DNA of 64,000 bases from an uncultured Opitutales bacterium (GCA_900546565.1 URDC01000003.1:1-64000), one strand, 5' to 3'. Positions 48,520 to 57,771 are shown, counted from the stretch's first letter. Notes: generated from the sequence alone by a model not told the origin. Translations and numbers: made by a program.

Positions 48520-51110
48520 GCTTTCACGACAACATATGGCTTTACGCGGGGCTGCTTGCGGCGTTGCTTGCCCTCGCGGTATTCGCGGCGGCGGCTCGCG
48601 TGCGCAGACGCAATCTGCGGGCGTTCGCCTCGGCAAAACTTCTGCCCGAACTCTCGCGCTCGTTCAGCCCCGTAAAATCGCACATCAAGGCGGCACTTTG
48701 GATTCTCGCCGTCTTCGCAATCTTCGTCGCCCTCGCGCGGCCGCAATACGGATACCGCTGGGAGGAGGCTAAAACAAAGGGCGTCGACGTCATTTTCGCA
48801 ATAGACGTTTCGAAAAGTATGCTCGCCGAAGACATCGTCCCGAACCGAATGGAACGCGCGAAGTTGGCGGTTGTCGACCTCTCCGAACTCCTGCGCGGCG
48901 ACCGCGTGGGGATAGTGGCGTTCAGCGGACAGGCGTTTTTGCAGTGCCCGCTCACCCTCGACTATGACGCGTTCAGAATGTCGCTCGACGCGCTCGATAC
49001 AAACGTCATACAGCGCGGCGGCACAAACATAGCCTCGGCAATCACCGAGGCGGAAACCGCGTTTAGCAAAACCAATTCCGAAAAAATCATCGTCCTTATA
49101 AGCGATGGCGAAGAGCTTGAATCGTCCGCGGTGCGCAGGGCGAAAGAGGCCGCCGCAAACGGCGTAAAAATCTACTGCCTCGGCATAGGCGGCACGAAGG
49201 GCGAACCCATCACAATCACCGACGAACGCGGACACTCCGTAAAAATCCGCGACGAAAAGGGCGAAATCGTCCGCAGCCGACTCAACGAAAAAGTCCTCGC
49301 CGAAGTCGCGCAAACAACAGGAGGCTTCTACCGCCAACTCTCGACCGAAGCCGTCAACGAAATCTACACGGATGGAATCGCCAAGGCTACGCAAACCGAA
49401 CTCGATTCGAGAATGAAACGCCTCGCGATAGAACGCTTCCAAATTCCGCTTGCAATCGCGATAATCCTGCTCGCGCTCGAAACGCTTATCGGAACGCGCC
49501 GCTTCTTTTCGACGCGCGGCAAACTCGGCGCGGCGGCGTTTTTTGCGGGACTTCTGACGCTCGCAAACCCCGATTCACTTCAAGCGCAAACGGCGGCGCA
49601 GACCGCAAAGCAGCCGCAACAGACGGCTTCCGCCCCCGCCCCGAATGCTTCGCCTGCGGCGGTAAAACTCGACGCTTCCGAACACGCCGAACAACCCGAC
49701 ACCGCGCAAAAATCGGAGGAAACGCGAGAGCCTCCCACGGCAAAAACCCTCTTTAATACGGGCGTTGATAGGTATGTGGAAAACAAATTCGACGAGTCGA
49801 AAAAGCTTTTCGAAAACGCGATGAAGATGTCCGCCGAAGACCTAAAAATGCACGCAAAGGCACTTTACAATATCGCGAACGCAAAATACAAAACCGTTGT
49901 AGATTCCCTGCTCGACGCAAAACTTCCGCAGGAAATACGCGCTCAAATAGCCCAGTTTAACGGCGAGCTCGCCCAGATTCCCGACCGCTCCGCCGCGCTT
50001 TTGCGCGAGGGCGCGCCGCTACTTGAACGCGAAAAACAAATGCTTGCGCAGGCCAAAACCGACGACGAAAAAAAGGCCGCAATGCAAAGCAGCCCGCTTA
50101 AAGACCAACAGTTCCAGCAAAAACTCTCGCAGTGCATTTCGAATATCGACGCGCTGCAAAAATCGGGCGGCGGACTGAACGCGGACGTGGAAAAATCCTC
50201 GGGCGCATGGAACGCAGCCAAGGCCGACATCGACAAGATTTCGGATATCTACAAGGACAGCGCGACGCTCGACAACTCGCTTTCAAACGCGTATTTAAAT
50301 CGCGCCGCGTCACTGCAAACCTCCGCAAACCTCGCAAAACAAATAGCCGAATTTGACGACACAAAAGCGCAGGCGCATGCCTACAATCAAAAACTCGATG
50401 CGAGCAAAGAAAATCTTGATTCGCTCAAAAAAGAGCTGCAAAAACTTGTCCGCAACGACAATAACCAGAATAATCAGAACCAGCAAAATCAGCAAAATCA
50501 GCAGAATCAGCAACAGCAAAATCAGGACAAAAACCAGCAACAGAACCAAAACAATAAAGACAACAATTCGTCGCAAAATAAAAACGACCAAAAGCAAAAT
50601 CAAAACAAAGACGACAAACAAAACGACAGCGACAATGCCGACAAACCCGAAAACCGCGACAACAAACAGGACAATCAAAACGCCGACAAAAACAACAAAA
50701 ACGACGGCGACCCTAATAAAAACGAACAGGCAATAGACAACCAAAACCGCGACAAACAAAAGCGGGACGGACAAAACGGCTCGCCCGAAAATTCCGAAAA
50801 ACGGAAGGACAAGCCGGAAGACGCGCAGTCGGAATCGCCCGCAAAGCCAGGAAATAAGGGCGAAACCAAGCAACCCGACACCGCCGAACAGGCAAAGCCA
50901 AACGAAAAACCCGCGCCCGCACAGACGGCCGAACAGGCAGCCCAAAAGGCGGCGTCCGAACGGGACAACTTCCGCAAGGCCGAAGGCGTAATGACAAAAG
51001 CCGAGGCAAAACAGCTTCTGGAATCTATGAAAGACGACCAAAAAATCCTGCCCCTGCGCGGATTCGGCGAACAAAAACAACGCTACGAACAATCCTACAA
51101 AGACTGGTAG
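48516..51110 (+). CDS. batB: BatB/BatC fusion: VWA domain, TPR-like region and Asn/Gln-rich tract
   Basis: 864 residues. Residues 1-330 are BatB: two N-terminal helices, VWA with FAIDVSKSM (about residue 92) and LISDGEELE, then a helix near 310-325. A second hydrophobic segment (about 335-350) precedes a linker and a TPR-like part with TLFNTGVDRYVENKFDESKKLFENAMKM, the usual BatC module. From about residue 645 to 750 the chain is almost entirely Asn, Gln, Lys and Asp (repeats of NQQ and QNNK), then Pro/Glu/Lys-rich, ending with a short ordered LRGFGEQKQRYEQSYKDW. The length is well above separate BatB (about 330) and BatC (about 250). Confidence 0.9.
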   Translation: MSFHDNIWLYAGLLAALLALAVFAAAARVRRRNLRAFASAKLLPELSRSFSPVKSHIKAALWILAVFAIFVALARPQYGYRWEEAKTKGVDVIFAIDVSKSMLAEDIVPNRMERAKLAVVDLSELLRGDRVGIVAFSGQAFLQCPLTLDYDAFRMSLDALDTNVIQRGGTNIASAITEAETAFSKTNSEKIIVLISDGEELESSAVRRAKEAAANGVKIYCLGIGGTKGEPITITDERGHSVKIRDEKGEIVRSRLNEKVLAEVAQTTGGFYRQLSTEAVNEIYTDGIAKATQTELDSRMKRLAIERFQIPLAIAIILLALETLIGTRRFFSTRGKLGAAAFFAGLLTLANPDSLQAQTAAQTAKQPQQTASAPAPNASPAAVKLDASEHAEQPDTAQKSEETREPPTAKTLFNTGVDRYVENKFDESKKLFENAMKMSAEDLKMHAKALYNIANAKYKTVVDSLLDAKLPQEIRAQIAQFNGELAQIPDRSAALLREGAPLLEREKQMLAQAKTDDEKKAAMQSSPLKDQQFQQKLSQCISNIDALQKSGGGLNADVEKSSGAWNAAKADIDKISDIYKDSATLDNSLSNAYLNRAASLQTSANLAKQIAEFDDTKAQAHAYNQKLDASKENLDSLKKELQKLVRNDNNQNNQNQQNQQNQQNQQQQNQDKNQQQNQNNKDNNSSQNKNDQKQNQNKDDKQNDSDNADKPENRDNKQDNQNADKNNKNDGDPNKNEQAIDNQNRDKQKRDGQNGSPENSEKRKDKPEDAQSESPAKPGNKGETKQPDTAEQAKPNEKPAPAQTAEQAAQKAASERDNFRKAEGVMTKAEAKQLLESMKDDQKILPLRGFGEQKQRYEQSYKDW

Positions 51111-51114
51111 AAAA

Positions 51115-52995
51115 ATGAAAAAACTATCCACATACATTTTTGCCGCAGCCCTGTGCGTATCGGCGGCGGCGCAGGAAATCAAGTGCGGAGGGTTCTCGCC
51201 CGCAACAATCCGCCCCGACGAAACTTCGACATACTCGATAATCCTCGAAGGAGCAAGCGGCAGCCTCAATCCCGAATCAATCCCGATGCCGAAGGAGTTG
51301 CGGATTGTCGGCACAAACTCGTCGCGCAGATTTTCGTTCGTCAACGGACGGTCTTCGAGCAGCACTACGCTCGAATTCACCGTTGCCGCCGAAAGGGAGG
51401 GCGAGTGGACGGTTCCGCAGTGGACAATCGAATACGATTCGAAGAAATACACAATCGCGCCCGCGACGCTCAAAGTCGACAAAAACGCCCCAGCGCAGTC
51501 GCGGCGCGCCACGCGCACTTCGGCATTTTCGCCTTTCGACGACGAAGACGAAGATTTCGGGCTTCCCGCGTTCGCGCGACATATCCGCAACGTCCAGCAA
51601 AACCAAATCCGCCGAACCCAGCAGGCTCGCCAACAGCAACAGGAAAGCCTCGGGAAACTCTCGCAAAACATTTCGCTTAAACTCGAATTCGACAAAAAGC
51701 GGATTTTCGTGGGCGAGGCGGTGCCGTGCAAACTCGTGTTCTCCTACAACAGAAAGCTCGACGCCGAGGGCTTTAAGCTCGCAAAACTCTTCCCGCAGGC
51801 GAACAAATCGGACGCCTTCGACTGCACTCTAATCGACGACAAATACACAACGCGCACAAACGAGCCCGACAAAATTTCGGTCGTCTACGACATTCTGATT
51901 ACGCCGTTAAAAGCGGGCATGTACAATTTGGATTTCAACGCCAAGGGCATCTTTCTGCAAGAAATGCGCATCGACGATTTCTTTATGCCCTTCGGCAACA
52001 CCGCGCAAATTCCGTTCGAAACCTCTACCGCCGACCAGAAGCTCGAAATCCAGCCCCTGCCCGAAAACGGCAAACCCGCAAGTTTTAACGGCGCAATCGG
52101 CAAGTTTACGGTGTCCGCCGAAAGGCTCGAACCCGACTCGATTTCGGCGGGCGAGCCCACGATACTTTCCGTCGACATCACGGGAATAGGCAGCTTCGCC
52201 CGCGTCAACGCCCCGAAAATCGCCGATTCTCCCGACTGGAAAACATACAAGCCCAAGGCGTCGTTCACCGACGAAAGCAACTCTATGGGCTATGTCGGCA
52301 TAAAGACTTTCAAATACACAATCGTGCCCACAAAACCCGACCTGCAACACGCGCCCGCGCTCGAATTCTCTTATTTTGACCCGCAGGACGAACGCTACAC
52401 AACGCTAAAAATCGACGGCGCGGCAATCAGCGTAGCCCCGTCGGGCGCGGCAAAACCCGAGCAGCCCGAGGCGGAAAAAACTCCCGCCCCGCAAAGCGGC
52501 TTCGACAAAATCATCGACGCCCGCCCCGCAAACGACGGCTCGGAACTTTTCGACGAGCCATCCTTCTGGGCGGCTCAAATACTGATTCTTGCGGCGGTTG
52601 CGACATTCGTCTATCTGCGCGTAAAAAGGCGCAGAATCGAAAGCGACCCCGTTTACGCCAAGAAACTGCGCAATAAAAAAGCCGCCGAAAAATTTTTGAA
52701 ATCCGCCCTCAAAGCCGCGAAAAATTCGGACGTTACCCTATACCTTGAAAACGCCCGCAAAGCACTGCAAAACGCGCTTGCATCGACTTCCGACGATTGC
52801 GAAAGCGACGCCGTCCTCGCGGCGCAGGCTCGCGAAATTATGCGCTCGCGCGGCTTCGGAGAAAGCGAAATCTCCGCCGCCGAAACCATCTTTGCGGGCG
52901 TCGACGCCGTGGCATACGGCGGGCTTGACGCCGCGTCAATCGACGCCGAAAAATCCGCCGCAACGCTTAAAAACATCTGCAACAAACTCCGCTAA
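51115..52995 (+). CDS. batD: BatD-type membrane protein
   Basis: 626 residues. Signal peptide (MKKLSTYIFAAALCVSAAAQ), several beta-sandwich domains typical of BatD/DUF11-like oxygen tolerance proteins (SLNPESIPMPKELRIVGTNSS near the start, later FTVSAERLEPDSISAGEPTILSVDITG), a single membrane helix at about 480-500 (FWAAQILILAAVATFVYL), and a cytoplasmic helical tail. Likely the large periplasmic component of the Bat complex. Starts four bases after batB. Confidence 0.9.
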   Translation: MKKLSTYIFAAALCVSAAAQEIKCGGFSPATIRPDETSTYSIILEGASGSLNPESIPMPKELRIVGTNSSRRFSFVNGRSSSSTTLEFTVAAEREGEWTVPQWTIEYDSKKYTIAPATLKVDKNAPAQSRRATRTSAFSPFDDEDEDFGLPAFARHIRNVQQNQIRRTQQARQQQQESLGKLSQNISLKLEFDKKRIFVGEAVPCKLVFSYNRKLDAEGFKLAKLFPQANKSDAFDCTLIDDKYTTRTNEPDKISVVYDILITPLKAGMYNLDFNAKGIFLQEMRIDDFFMPFGNTAQIPFETSTADQKLEIQPLPENGKPASFNGAIGKFTVSAERLEPDSISAGEPTILSVDITGIGSFARVNAPKIADSPDWKTYKPKASFTDESNSMGYVGIKTFKYTIVPTKPDLQHAPALEFSYFDPQDERYTTLKIDGAAISVAPSGAAKPEQPEAEKTPAPQSGFDKIIDARPANDGSELFDEPSFWAAQILILAAVATFVYLRVKRRRIESDPVYAKKLRNKKAAEKFLKSALKAAKNSDVTLYLENARKALQNALASTSDDCESDAVLAAQAREIMRSRGFGESEISAAETIFAGVDAVAYGGLDAASIDAEKSAATLKNICNKLR

Positions 52996-52996
52996 A

Positions 52997-53725
52997 ATGA
53001 AACACCTAATCACGGCAATAATCGCAACGCTCGCCTGTTTCGCGCTTTCGGCGCAGACTGCCGACGAGTTCTTTATGCTCGCAAACGGCGCGTATAAAAA
53101 GGGCGATTTCAAACGCGCGGCGGAATATTACGCCGAAGCGATTTCGAACGGCGGCAACTCCGCCGAGCTTTATTTCAACGCCGCAAACGCCGACGCGAAA
53201 ATCGGCAAAAAAGGCGGAGCCCTCCTGTTCTATTTAAAGTCGCACATCAAAAATCCGCGCCTGCGCGAAGCCGAGGCGAACCTGAAAATCTTCGCCGAAG
53301 ACAACGGCATCCCGATTCCGCGCAAAACACCGTCGGAACTTTACCTTACCGAACTTAGCCAGCGCGAATGGATTTTCGCGGCAACCGCGTTTTTTTGGCT
53401 CGCCGTTCTGGCGGGATTCGCACCCAAAATGTTCGGCGTAAAAAGTCAGGCATACACGTTCGCGGCGGTGATTTTTGCGGTGTTTATGATTGTCTCGCTC
53501 GTGGGAATCGCAAAGTGGCGCGAGTTGAAGTGGTCGGCAGTCGCGATAAAAGACGACGTTGCCCTGCGCCTTTCGCCCGTGGCAAACGCGCCGATAGACT
53601 CGACCGTTCAGGAGGGAACAATCGCTAAAATAAAAACCGCGCACGGCAATTTCATCTACGTGGAAACTCCCTCGGGTAAACGCGGCTGGGCGGACACCGC
53701 CGAGTTCGCGCCGCTTTACAAATAA
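52997..53725 (+). CDS. batE: BatE-like protein: TPR repeats, two membrane helices and an SH3-type domain
   Basis: 242 residues from the ATG at 52997, which directly follows the batD stop and gives a signal peptide (MKHLITAIIATLACFALSAQ). TPR units ADEFFMLANGAYKKGDFKRAAEYYAEAI and AELYFNAANADAKIGKKGGALLFYLKS, then two hydrophobic helices (about 122-140 and 148-168), and an SH3b-like end (VALRLSPVANAPIDSTVQEGTIAKI). This matches BatE/BatI organisation. Last gene of the operon; a strong terminator lies about 100 bases after. Confidence 0.88.
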   Translation: MKHLITAIIATLACFALSAQTADEFFMLANGAYKKGDFKRAAEYYAEAISNGGNSAELYFNAANADAKIGKKGGALLFYLKSHIKNPRLREAEANLKIFAEDNGIPIPRKTPSELYLTELSQREWIFAATAFFWLAVLAGFAPKMFGVKSQAYTFAAVIFAVFMIVSLVGIAKWRELKWSAVAIKDDVALRLSPVANAPIDSTVQEGTIAKIKTAHGNFIYVETPSGKRGWADTAEFAPLYK

Positions 53726-53829
53726 GATGCCACGCGCCGCCACACATACCCGACCCCTGCCCCACACTGCCACGCGCACAAGCGCAGCCCGACAAACAAT
53801 CCGCTCCGCCTACCGCCGCAAAAAAAAAT

Positions 53830-53856
53830 AGCTCCGATTGGCGGAGCTCTTTTTTT
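53830..53856. terminator. Bidirectional terminator between the Bat operon and the GH5 gene
   Basis: AGCTCCG (53830-53836) pairs with CGGAGCT (53842-53848), with A8 on the left and CTTTTTTT on the right. The operon and the GH5-like gene are convergent here. Confidence 0.92.
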
Positions 53857-53874
53857 CGTAAAAATGCAAAATGC

Positions 53875-54987
53875 CTACTTTTGCTTTAAAGTATTTTTGA
53901 TGTATTCGGCTTCCTCCGCGCTATACGGCGTTCCGTCGGGGTTGAGAACGTCGTGAAACCACGGCGGCAAAGTCTCTTTCGTGTAGCGTTTTTCCCAAGA
54001 GTCCCACGGATAAATCGTGTTCGACTTTCCCGCGACAAACCCCCAGTTTATGGCGGCTACCTTGTGCTTTTTATAAAGACCCAAGTCGGGGTTGAACGTG
54101 CTGTACGGACGCGCCATATATTCCGTGCAGAAAATCGGACGCCCGAGCTTTTCGAGGTTTTCAACACAAGCCTTCGCCCGCTTCGAATCGTAGCAGTGGA
54201 AGGAAACGATGTCGGAGGAATCCAGCATAAACTGCTGCATATCGCCAAGGAAACCTTTGACAAATACGGGCATATTCATATACACGCCCGCCGTCAGAGG
54301 TTGCGACGGATTGACTTCGCGCGCCCATTCGAAAGTCTTTTTGAGCAGCTCGATTACGGGCTTTACCTTGTCGGTTTCGCTGCCGAATTTGTCGCCCTGC
54401 AACTGGGCGGGTTCGTTGAACAAGTCCCAAGCCACAACGCGGTCGTCGTTGCCGTAGCGGCGCAGGGTGTCCTTAATGTATTTTTCCAGAATGCCCCACT
54501 GGGTTTTATCGAAAAGCCTTATGCGGGCGGGCGACTGCAACCAACCCGAATTGTGCACAAACTGGCGCGGCGCGGGCTGCTTGCCGAGGTTGGCAATCGG
54601 ATTCCAGCACGAATCGAAGAACACGAAAAGAATTTTTATGTCGTGCTTTTGGGCGATTTCCAAAAATTTGTCGACGCGTGAATAAAAGCCCTCGGGGTCC
54701 TGCTCCCAAACGAGGTCGTGCAAATAAACTCGCATAATATTGAAGCCCAAGTCGTGCGCCCAGCCCAATTCCTGATCGATTTGCTTCGGGTTGAAAGTTT
54801 CCGCGCTCCACATCTCGATTTGGTTGATTGCGTCGCGGTTGATGTAGTTGCAACCCGCAAAAAACGGCTGCTCGGCATACCACTGGTTCGCCTTTTCCGC
54901 CGACCAACGCTGCGCCGCATTCGCGCCGAAAGCGACTGCGGCAAACGCCGCAAACAGCGCGATTTTTTTAAGTAACGTTATTTTCAT
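53875..54987 (-). CDS. Secreted GH5-like glycoside hydrolase (cellulase/mannanase fold)
   Basis: 370 residues from the ATG at 54987 (signal peptide MKITLLKKIALFAAFAAVAFGANA; AGAGGAAAGAG upstream). TIM-barrel glycosidase of clan GH-A: the strand-4 acid/base glutamate in VVAWDLFNEPAQ and strand-7 nucleophile in RPIFCTEYMARP, with LHDLVWEQDPEGFY early. Resembles Bacteroidetes/Verrucomicrobia proteins annotated as endoglucanase or 1,4-beta-xylanase. Substrate probably a plant beta-glycan. Monocistronic; terminators on both sides. Confidence 0.87.
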   Translation of the reverse strand: MKITLLKKIALFAAFAAVAFGANAAQRWSAEKANQWYAEQPFFAGCNYINRDAINQIEMWSAETFNPKQIDQELGWAHDLGFNIMRVYLHDLVWEQDPEGFYSRVDKFLEIAQKHDIKILFVFFDSCWNPIANLGKQPAPRQFVHNSGWLQSPARIRLFDKTQWGILEKYIKDTLRRYGNDDRVVAWDLFNEPAQLQGDKFGSETDKVKPVIELLKKTFEWAREVNPSQPLTAGVYMNMPVFVKGFLGDMQQFMLDSSDIVSFHCYDSKRAKACVENLEKLGRPIFCTEYMARPYSTFNPDLGLYKKHKVAAINWGFVAGKSNTIYPWDSWEKRYTKETLPPWFHDVLNPDGTPYSAEEAEYIKNTLKQK

Positions 54988-55074
54988 AGAATAACTCTTT
55001 CCTCTTAAAGTTGAACATTGTTGCGAGGCTTGCGATGCTAAACGCACATCGGCGCGAGTCAATTCCTAAAAAGC

Positions 55075-55109
55075 AAAAAAACGCGGAAAGAGCAGCCGCC
55101 CCTTCCGCG
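55075..55109 (-). terminator. Terminator of the flavodoxin operon
   Basis: On the minus strand CGCGGAA (55109-55103) pairs with TTCCGCG (55088-55082), followed by seven T residues (complement of 55081-55075). Confidence 0.85.
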
Positions 55110-55138
55110 CAAAAATCGAATTGAACCACAGGCGCGGA

Positions 55139-55753
55139 CTAAATCGCCCCCTGCTGGCGCAGCCAATTTTCGACAGTCTTTTCTGATTTTTTCACCGAGC
55201 CGCCGCGTATGGGCAACGCCGTCAAAACCTTTGAATCGCGACAGATTTTCCTTATGTCGTCGACGGCACGTCCCATCGCGCTGCCTTCATGCGTCATAAA
55301 CGGCGCAATCGAAATCCCCGAAAAATCGTTCTCCGACAGGAAAGTCCTAATCGGCGATGAAATCGTGCCCCACCAATTCGGCGAGCCCACAAATACAACT
55401 CCGTAGTCCTTCAAATTCGAAATCTTCGTTTTGATTGCGGGCTTGTATTGCGCATAGACCTCCTTTTTTGCGATGTCCATCGTCCGCGAATACGACTTCG
55501 GATACGCCTTTTCGGGCACGACTTCCAGCACGTCAGCCCCCGTAAGTTTAGCGATAAAATCCGCCATGCAGCGCGTGTTGCCGCTCCACGAATAATATAC
55601 TACAAGCATTTTTTTACCGTTCATTTTTGCTCCTTTCGACGAATTTTTCGGGACGGCGGCAACCGGGGCTGCCCGCGCCGCCTCCATAACTTCCGCCCCC
55701 GCGCCAAAGAAAATCGACGCAGAGATCGCCTTGATAAAATCGCTTCTTTTCAT
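55139..55753 (-). CDS. Flavodoxin-family protein with optional exported leader
   Basis: 204 residues. The flavodoxin domain begins at KKMLVVYYSWSGNTR (FMN phosphate loop SxSGNT) and continues with VFVGSPNWWGTISSPIRTFL and the final GGSVKKSEKTVENWL. The first 43 residues (MKRSDFIKAISASIFFGAGAEVMEAARA) resemble a Tat- or Sec-type signal. Strikingly, the internal ATG at 55624, right before the flavodoxin core, has a strong AAAGGAG ribosome binding site six bases upstream, whereas the first ATG has none. Either start could be used, giving cytosolic and exported forms. Third gene after DUF4405 and the alcohol dehydrogenase, 12 bases after the latter. Confidence 0.88.
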   Translation of the reverse strand: MKRSDFIKAISASIFFGAGAEVMEAARAAPVAAVPKNSSKGAKMNGKKMLVVYYSWSGNTRCMADFIAKLTGADVLEVVPEKAYPKSYSRTMDIAKKEVYAQYKPAIKTKISNLKDYGVVFVGSPNWWGTISSPIRTFLSENDFSGISIAPFMTHEGSAMGRAVDDIRKICRDSKVLTALPIRGGSVKKSEKTVENWLRQQGAI

Positions 55754-55765
55754 AATATTTTCGGA

Positions 55766-56938
55766 TTATTTGTATGATTTTTTGTAGATTTCGGTGCAGT
55801 CGGCAACCGATAAATCCACCCTGTCGTCCGCGAACAAAAAGCCCATCGCCGATTTCGCGTTTTCGGCGAATTTCACGAACTCGTTGGGAGTAATTCCGTA
55901 GTCGGACATTTTAAGCCCGTCGACGCCGCAGTCGTGTTGCAACTTCGCCAATGCCGCCAGAAAATCTTCGGGCTTGTCGGCGTTCTCCATACCCATAACC
56001 CGCGCCATTTTCACGAAACGCTCGGGACACGCCCCACGCTCAATCCACGCGCCGAAATACGCCAGACTTATCATAATAAGCCCCGCTCCGTGAGGCAGAT
56101 TCTGGTGGAACGCGCTCAGAGCGTGTTCGAGCGAGTGCTCGCTCGTGCAGGAACCCACGGACATCACCATACCCGAAAGCGAATTGCCGAACGAAACGTG
56201 CTCGCGCGCCTCCAAGTCCGCGCCGTCGGCGACAGCCCGCGCCAAATAGCGCGAGATGTTTTCGATTGCCCCGAGCGCGTACAAGTCGCACATCGGGTTT
56301 GCCTGCGCCGAAACATAGCCCTCGACACTGTGGAAAAGCGCGTCGAAGCCCTGATACGCCGTATAGCGCGGCGGGACGGATAGCGTAAGCTCGGGGTCGA
56401 CAATCGAAAGCGTCGGGAAGAGCGATTCGCCGAAAACCGCGGTTTTCTCGTGCGTTTCGGGGTTGGTGATAACGCCGCCCGCGTCGAGCTCCGAGCCCGT
56501 GCCCGCGGTCGTCGAAATCGCCACAAGCTTCAACGCGGGGTTTGCGAACGGCTTTTTTCCGCCCGTGCCGAAGAGGATGTAGTCCCACAAATCGCCGTCG
56601 TTTACCGCCATTGCGGCGATTGCCTTTGCCGCGTCCATGACGCTGCCGCCGCCGAGGGCTATTACGAAGTCGCACTTGTTTTCACGCGCGAGCTTCGCCC
56701 CCGCCATAACCGTCGATTTGAGCGGGTTAGCCTCGACCGAATCGAACAAAACGTGCTCGACGCCCATTCTGTCGAGCTGCGCTTCAAGCTTTTGCAAATA
56801 GCCGTTGGCGCGCGTCGACTTACCGTTCGAAATCACCACGAGCGCGCGCCGCCCCGGCATTTTTTCGTTTTCGAGCTTTCCGAAAACGCCGCTTCCGAAA
56901 ACGAATTTGGCGGGAATATGATTAACAAAACCCTTCAT
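55766..56938 (-). CDS. Iron-containing alcohol dehydrogenase
   Basis: 390 residues, type III ADH. NAD(P)-binding GGGSVMDAAKAIA at about 95-107, STTAGTGSELDAGGVIT, and metal ligands in GFDALFHSVEGY and EHSLEHALSAFHQNLPHG (Asp and three His). Reduces aldehydes or oxidises alcohols; adjacency to an AraC regulator resembles the E. coli yqhC-yqhD pair, in which the enzyme is an NADPH aldehyde reductase. AAAGGA lies six bases before the ATG; starts directly after the DUF4405 gene. Confidence 0.94.
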   Translation of the reverse strand: MKGFVNHIPAKFVFGSGVFGKLENEKMPGRRALVVISNGKSTRANGYLQKLEAQLDRMGVEHVLFDSVEANPLKSTVMAGAKLARENKCDFVIALGGGSVMDAAKAIAAMAVNDGDLWDYILFGTGGKKPFANPALKLVAISTTAGTGSELDAGGVITNPETHEKTAVFGESLFPTLSIVDPELTLSVPPRYTAYQGFDALFHSVEGYVSAQANPMCDLYALGAIENISRYLARAVADGADLEAREHVSFGNSLSGMVMSVGSCTSEHSLEHALSAFHQNLPHGAGLIMISLAYFGAWIERGACPERFVKMARVMGMENADKPEDFLAALAKLQHDCGVDGLKMSDYGITPNEFVKFAENAKSAMGFLFADDRVDLSVADCTEIYKKSYK

Positions 56939-56939
56939 T

Positions 56940-57635
56940 TTAGTTCCTTTTGTTGATGTTTGTTTTTGATGAAATTAAACGCCACGACGCCCAGTCCGAC
57001 GCCGCTATTATTAGACACACTATCGCAAAAATTTCCGCGAACAAAAGCGTCGCGGCGAATCTTCCGTCGATAAAGTCGAACGAACTCGCCCCCGAAAGCT
57101 TCCCGAACATATCGCGCTCAAACCACGCCCACACCCCGAACGCCGCCCACGCCCACAAAGCAGCCTTCAACACCCGACGCCCCGACGCCGAACCTCCGCA
57201 AATACGCGCTGCAATTCCGCGCCAGTGCAGCCCCAAATGAACCGACGAAAGCACAAAAAGCCAGTATGCGCAAAACGTGTGGAATTGGCGCAACGCCATA
57301 CCGTCGAAAACTTCGCCCAAGCCCGCAAACGCGAAAACCTCGCGCGACAAACACACGCCCGAAGCGAAAACTCCGAGAGTAAATGCACACAACGCTACAT
57401 TCACAAGAGTTGAAATCGACCGCAAAAATCCGTACCTCCCGCGCAGACAGGCACCGAACCAGCGTCGGTTAAACAATATGTGCACAAGCGTAAATCCGAA
57501 CACCGCCGTCCCGAAATATTCGTGCGCCGCACCGTCCAAAACGCGGTAGGCAGCCGCGGCAAAAACGGCTGAAAACAGCACGGCGTCCGCAGCTGCGCGG
57601 ATTGTCGATATGCGTATGCGCGACGAACGTTTCAT
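56940..57635 (-). CDS. DUF4405 cytochrome b-like membrane protein
   Basis: 231 residues with five hydrophobic helices (about 15-35, 42-58, 75-97, 116-136 and 190-215). Histidines at positions suited to b-haem ligation: AAHEYFG, FTLVHILF, LRQFHTFCAYW and SVHLGLHW, as in DUF4405/cytochrome b561-type proteins. Probably passes electrons across the inner membrane for the enzymes encoded with it. First gene of the DUF4405-ADH-flavodoxin unit. A matching promoter (57648-57676, minus) and operator (57696-57715) lie upstream. Confidence 0.82.
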   Translation of the reverse strand: MKRSSRIRISTIRAAADAVLFSAVFAAAAYRVLDGAAHEYFGTAVFGFTLVHILFNRRWFGACLRGRYGFLRSISTLVNVALCAFTLGVFASGVCLSREVFAFAGLGEVFDGMALRQFHTFCAYWLFVLSSVHLGLHWRGIAARICGGSASGRRVLKAALWAWAAFGVWAWFERDMFGKLSGASSFDFIDGRFAATLLFAEIFAIVCLIIAASDWASWRLISSKTNINKRN

Positions 57636-57647
57636 AATGCGTCCGCA

Positions 57648-57676
57648 ATACTACCACTGCGGCGCAAAAATGTAAA
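57648..57676 (-). promoter_or_regulatory. Candidate promoter of the DUF4405-ADH-flavodoxin operon
   Basis: On the minus strand TTTACA (57676-57671), 17-base spacer, TAGTAT (57653-57648). The same -35 hexamer TTTACA is used in the promoter at 58706-58733. Confidence 0.5.
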
Positions 57677-57695
57677 CACACACAACTACCAAAAA

Positions 57696-57715
57696 CCTGC
57701 CTAATCCTGCCTATT
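57696..57715 (-). promoter_or_regulatory. Tandem direct-repeat operator, probably for the AraC regulator
   Basis: Minus strand reads AATAGGCAGG then ATTAGGCAGG, two repeats with an exact 10-bp period, ending 19 bases before the -35 box of the DUF4405 promoter. Direct repeats one helical turn apart upstream of -35 are the usual AraC-family activator site. A related site lies at 58671-58691. Confidence 0.6.
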
Positions 57716-57721
57716 AAAACA

Positions 57722-57749
57722 TTGACAAAAAATTAAAAAATTCTACAAA
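57722..57749 (+). promoter_or_regulatory. Candidate promoter of the AraC-family gene
   Basis: TTGACA (57722-57727), 16-base spacer, TACAAA (57744-57749), about 23 bases before the ATG. The repeats at 57696-57715 end just upstream, so the regulator could also affect its own gene. Confidence 0.45.
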
Positions 57750-57771
57750 AACCGAAAAATCCTAACGACAT

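Noticed and set aside
50310..51731. A 473-codon minus-strand frame with very hydrophobic runs opposite the BatB Asn/Gln tract
   Set aside because: The runs of Leu, Ile and Val are the reverse complement of Asn/Gln/Asp codon repeats, so apparent membrane helices are an artefact.
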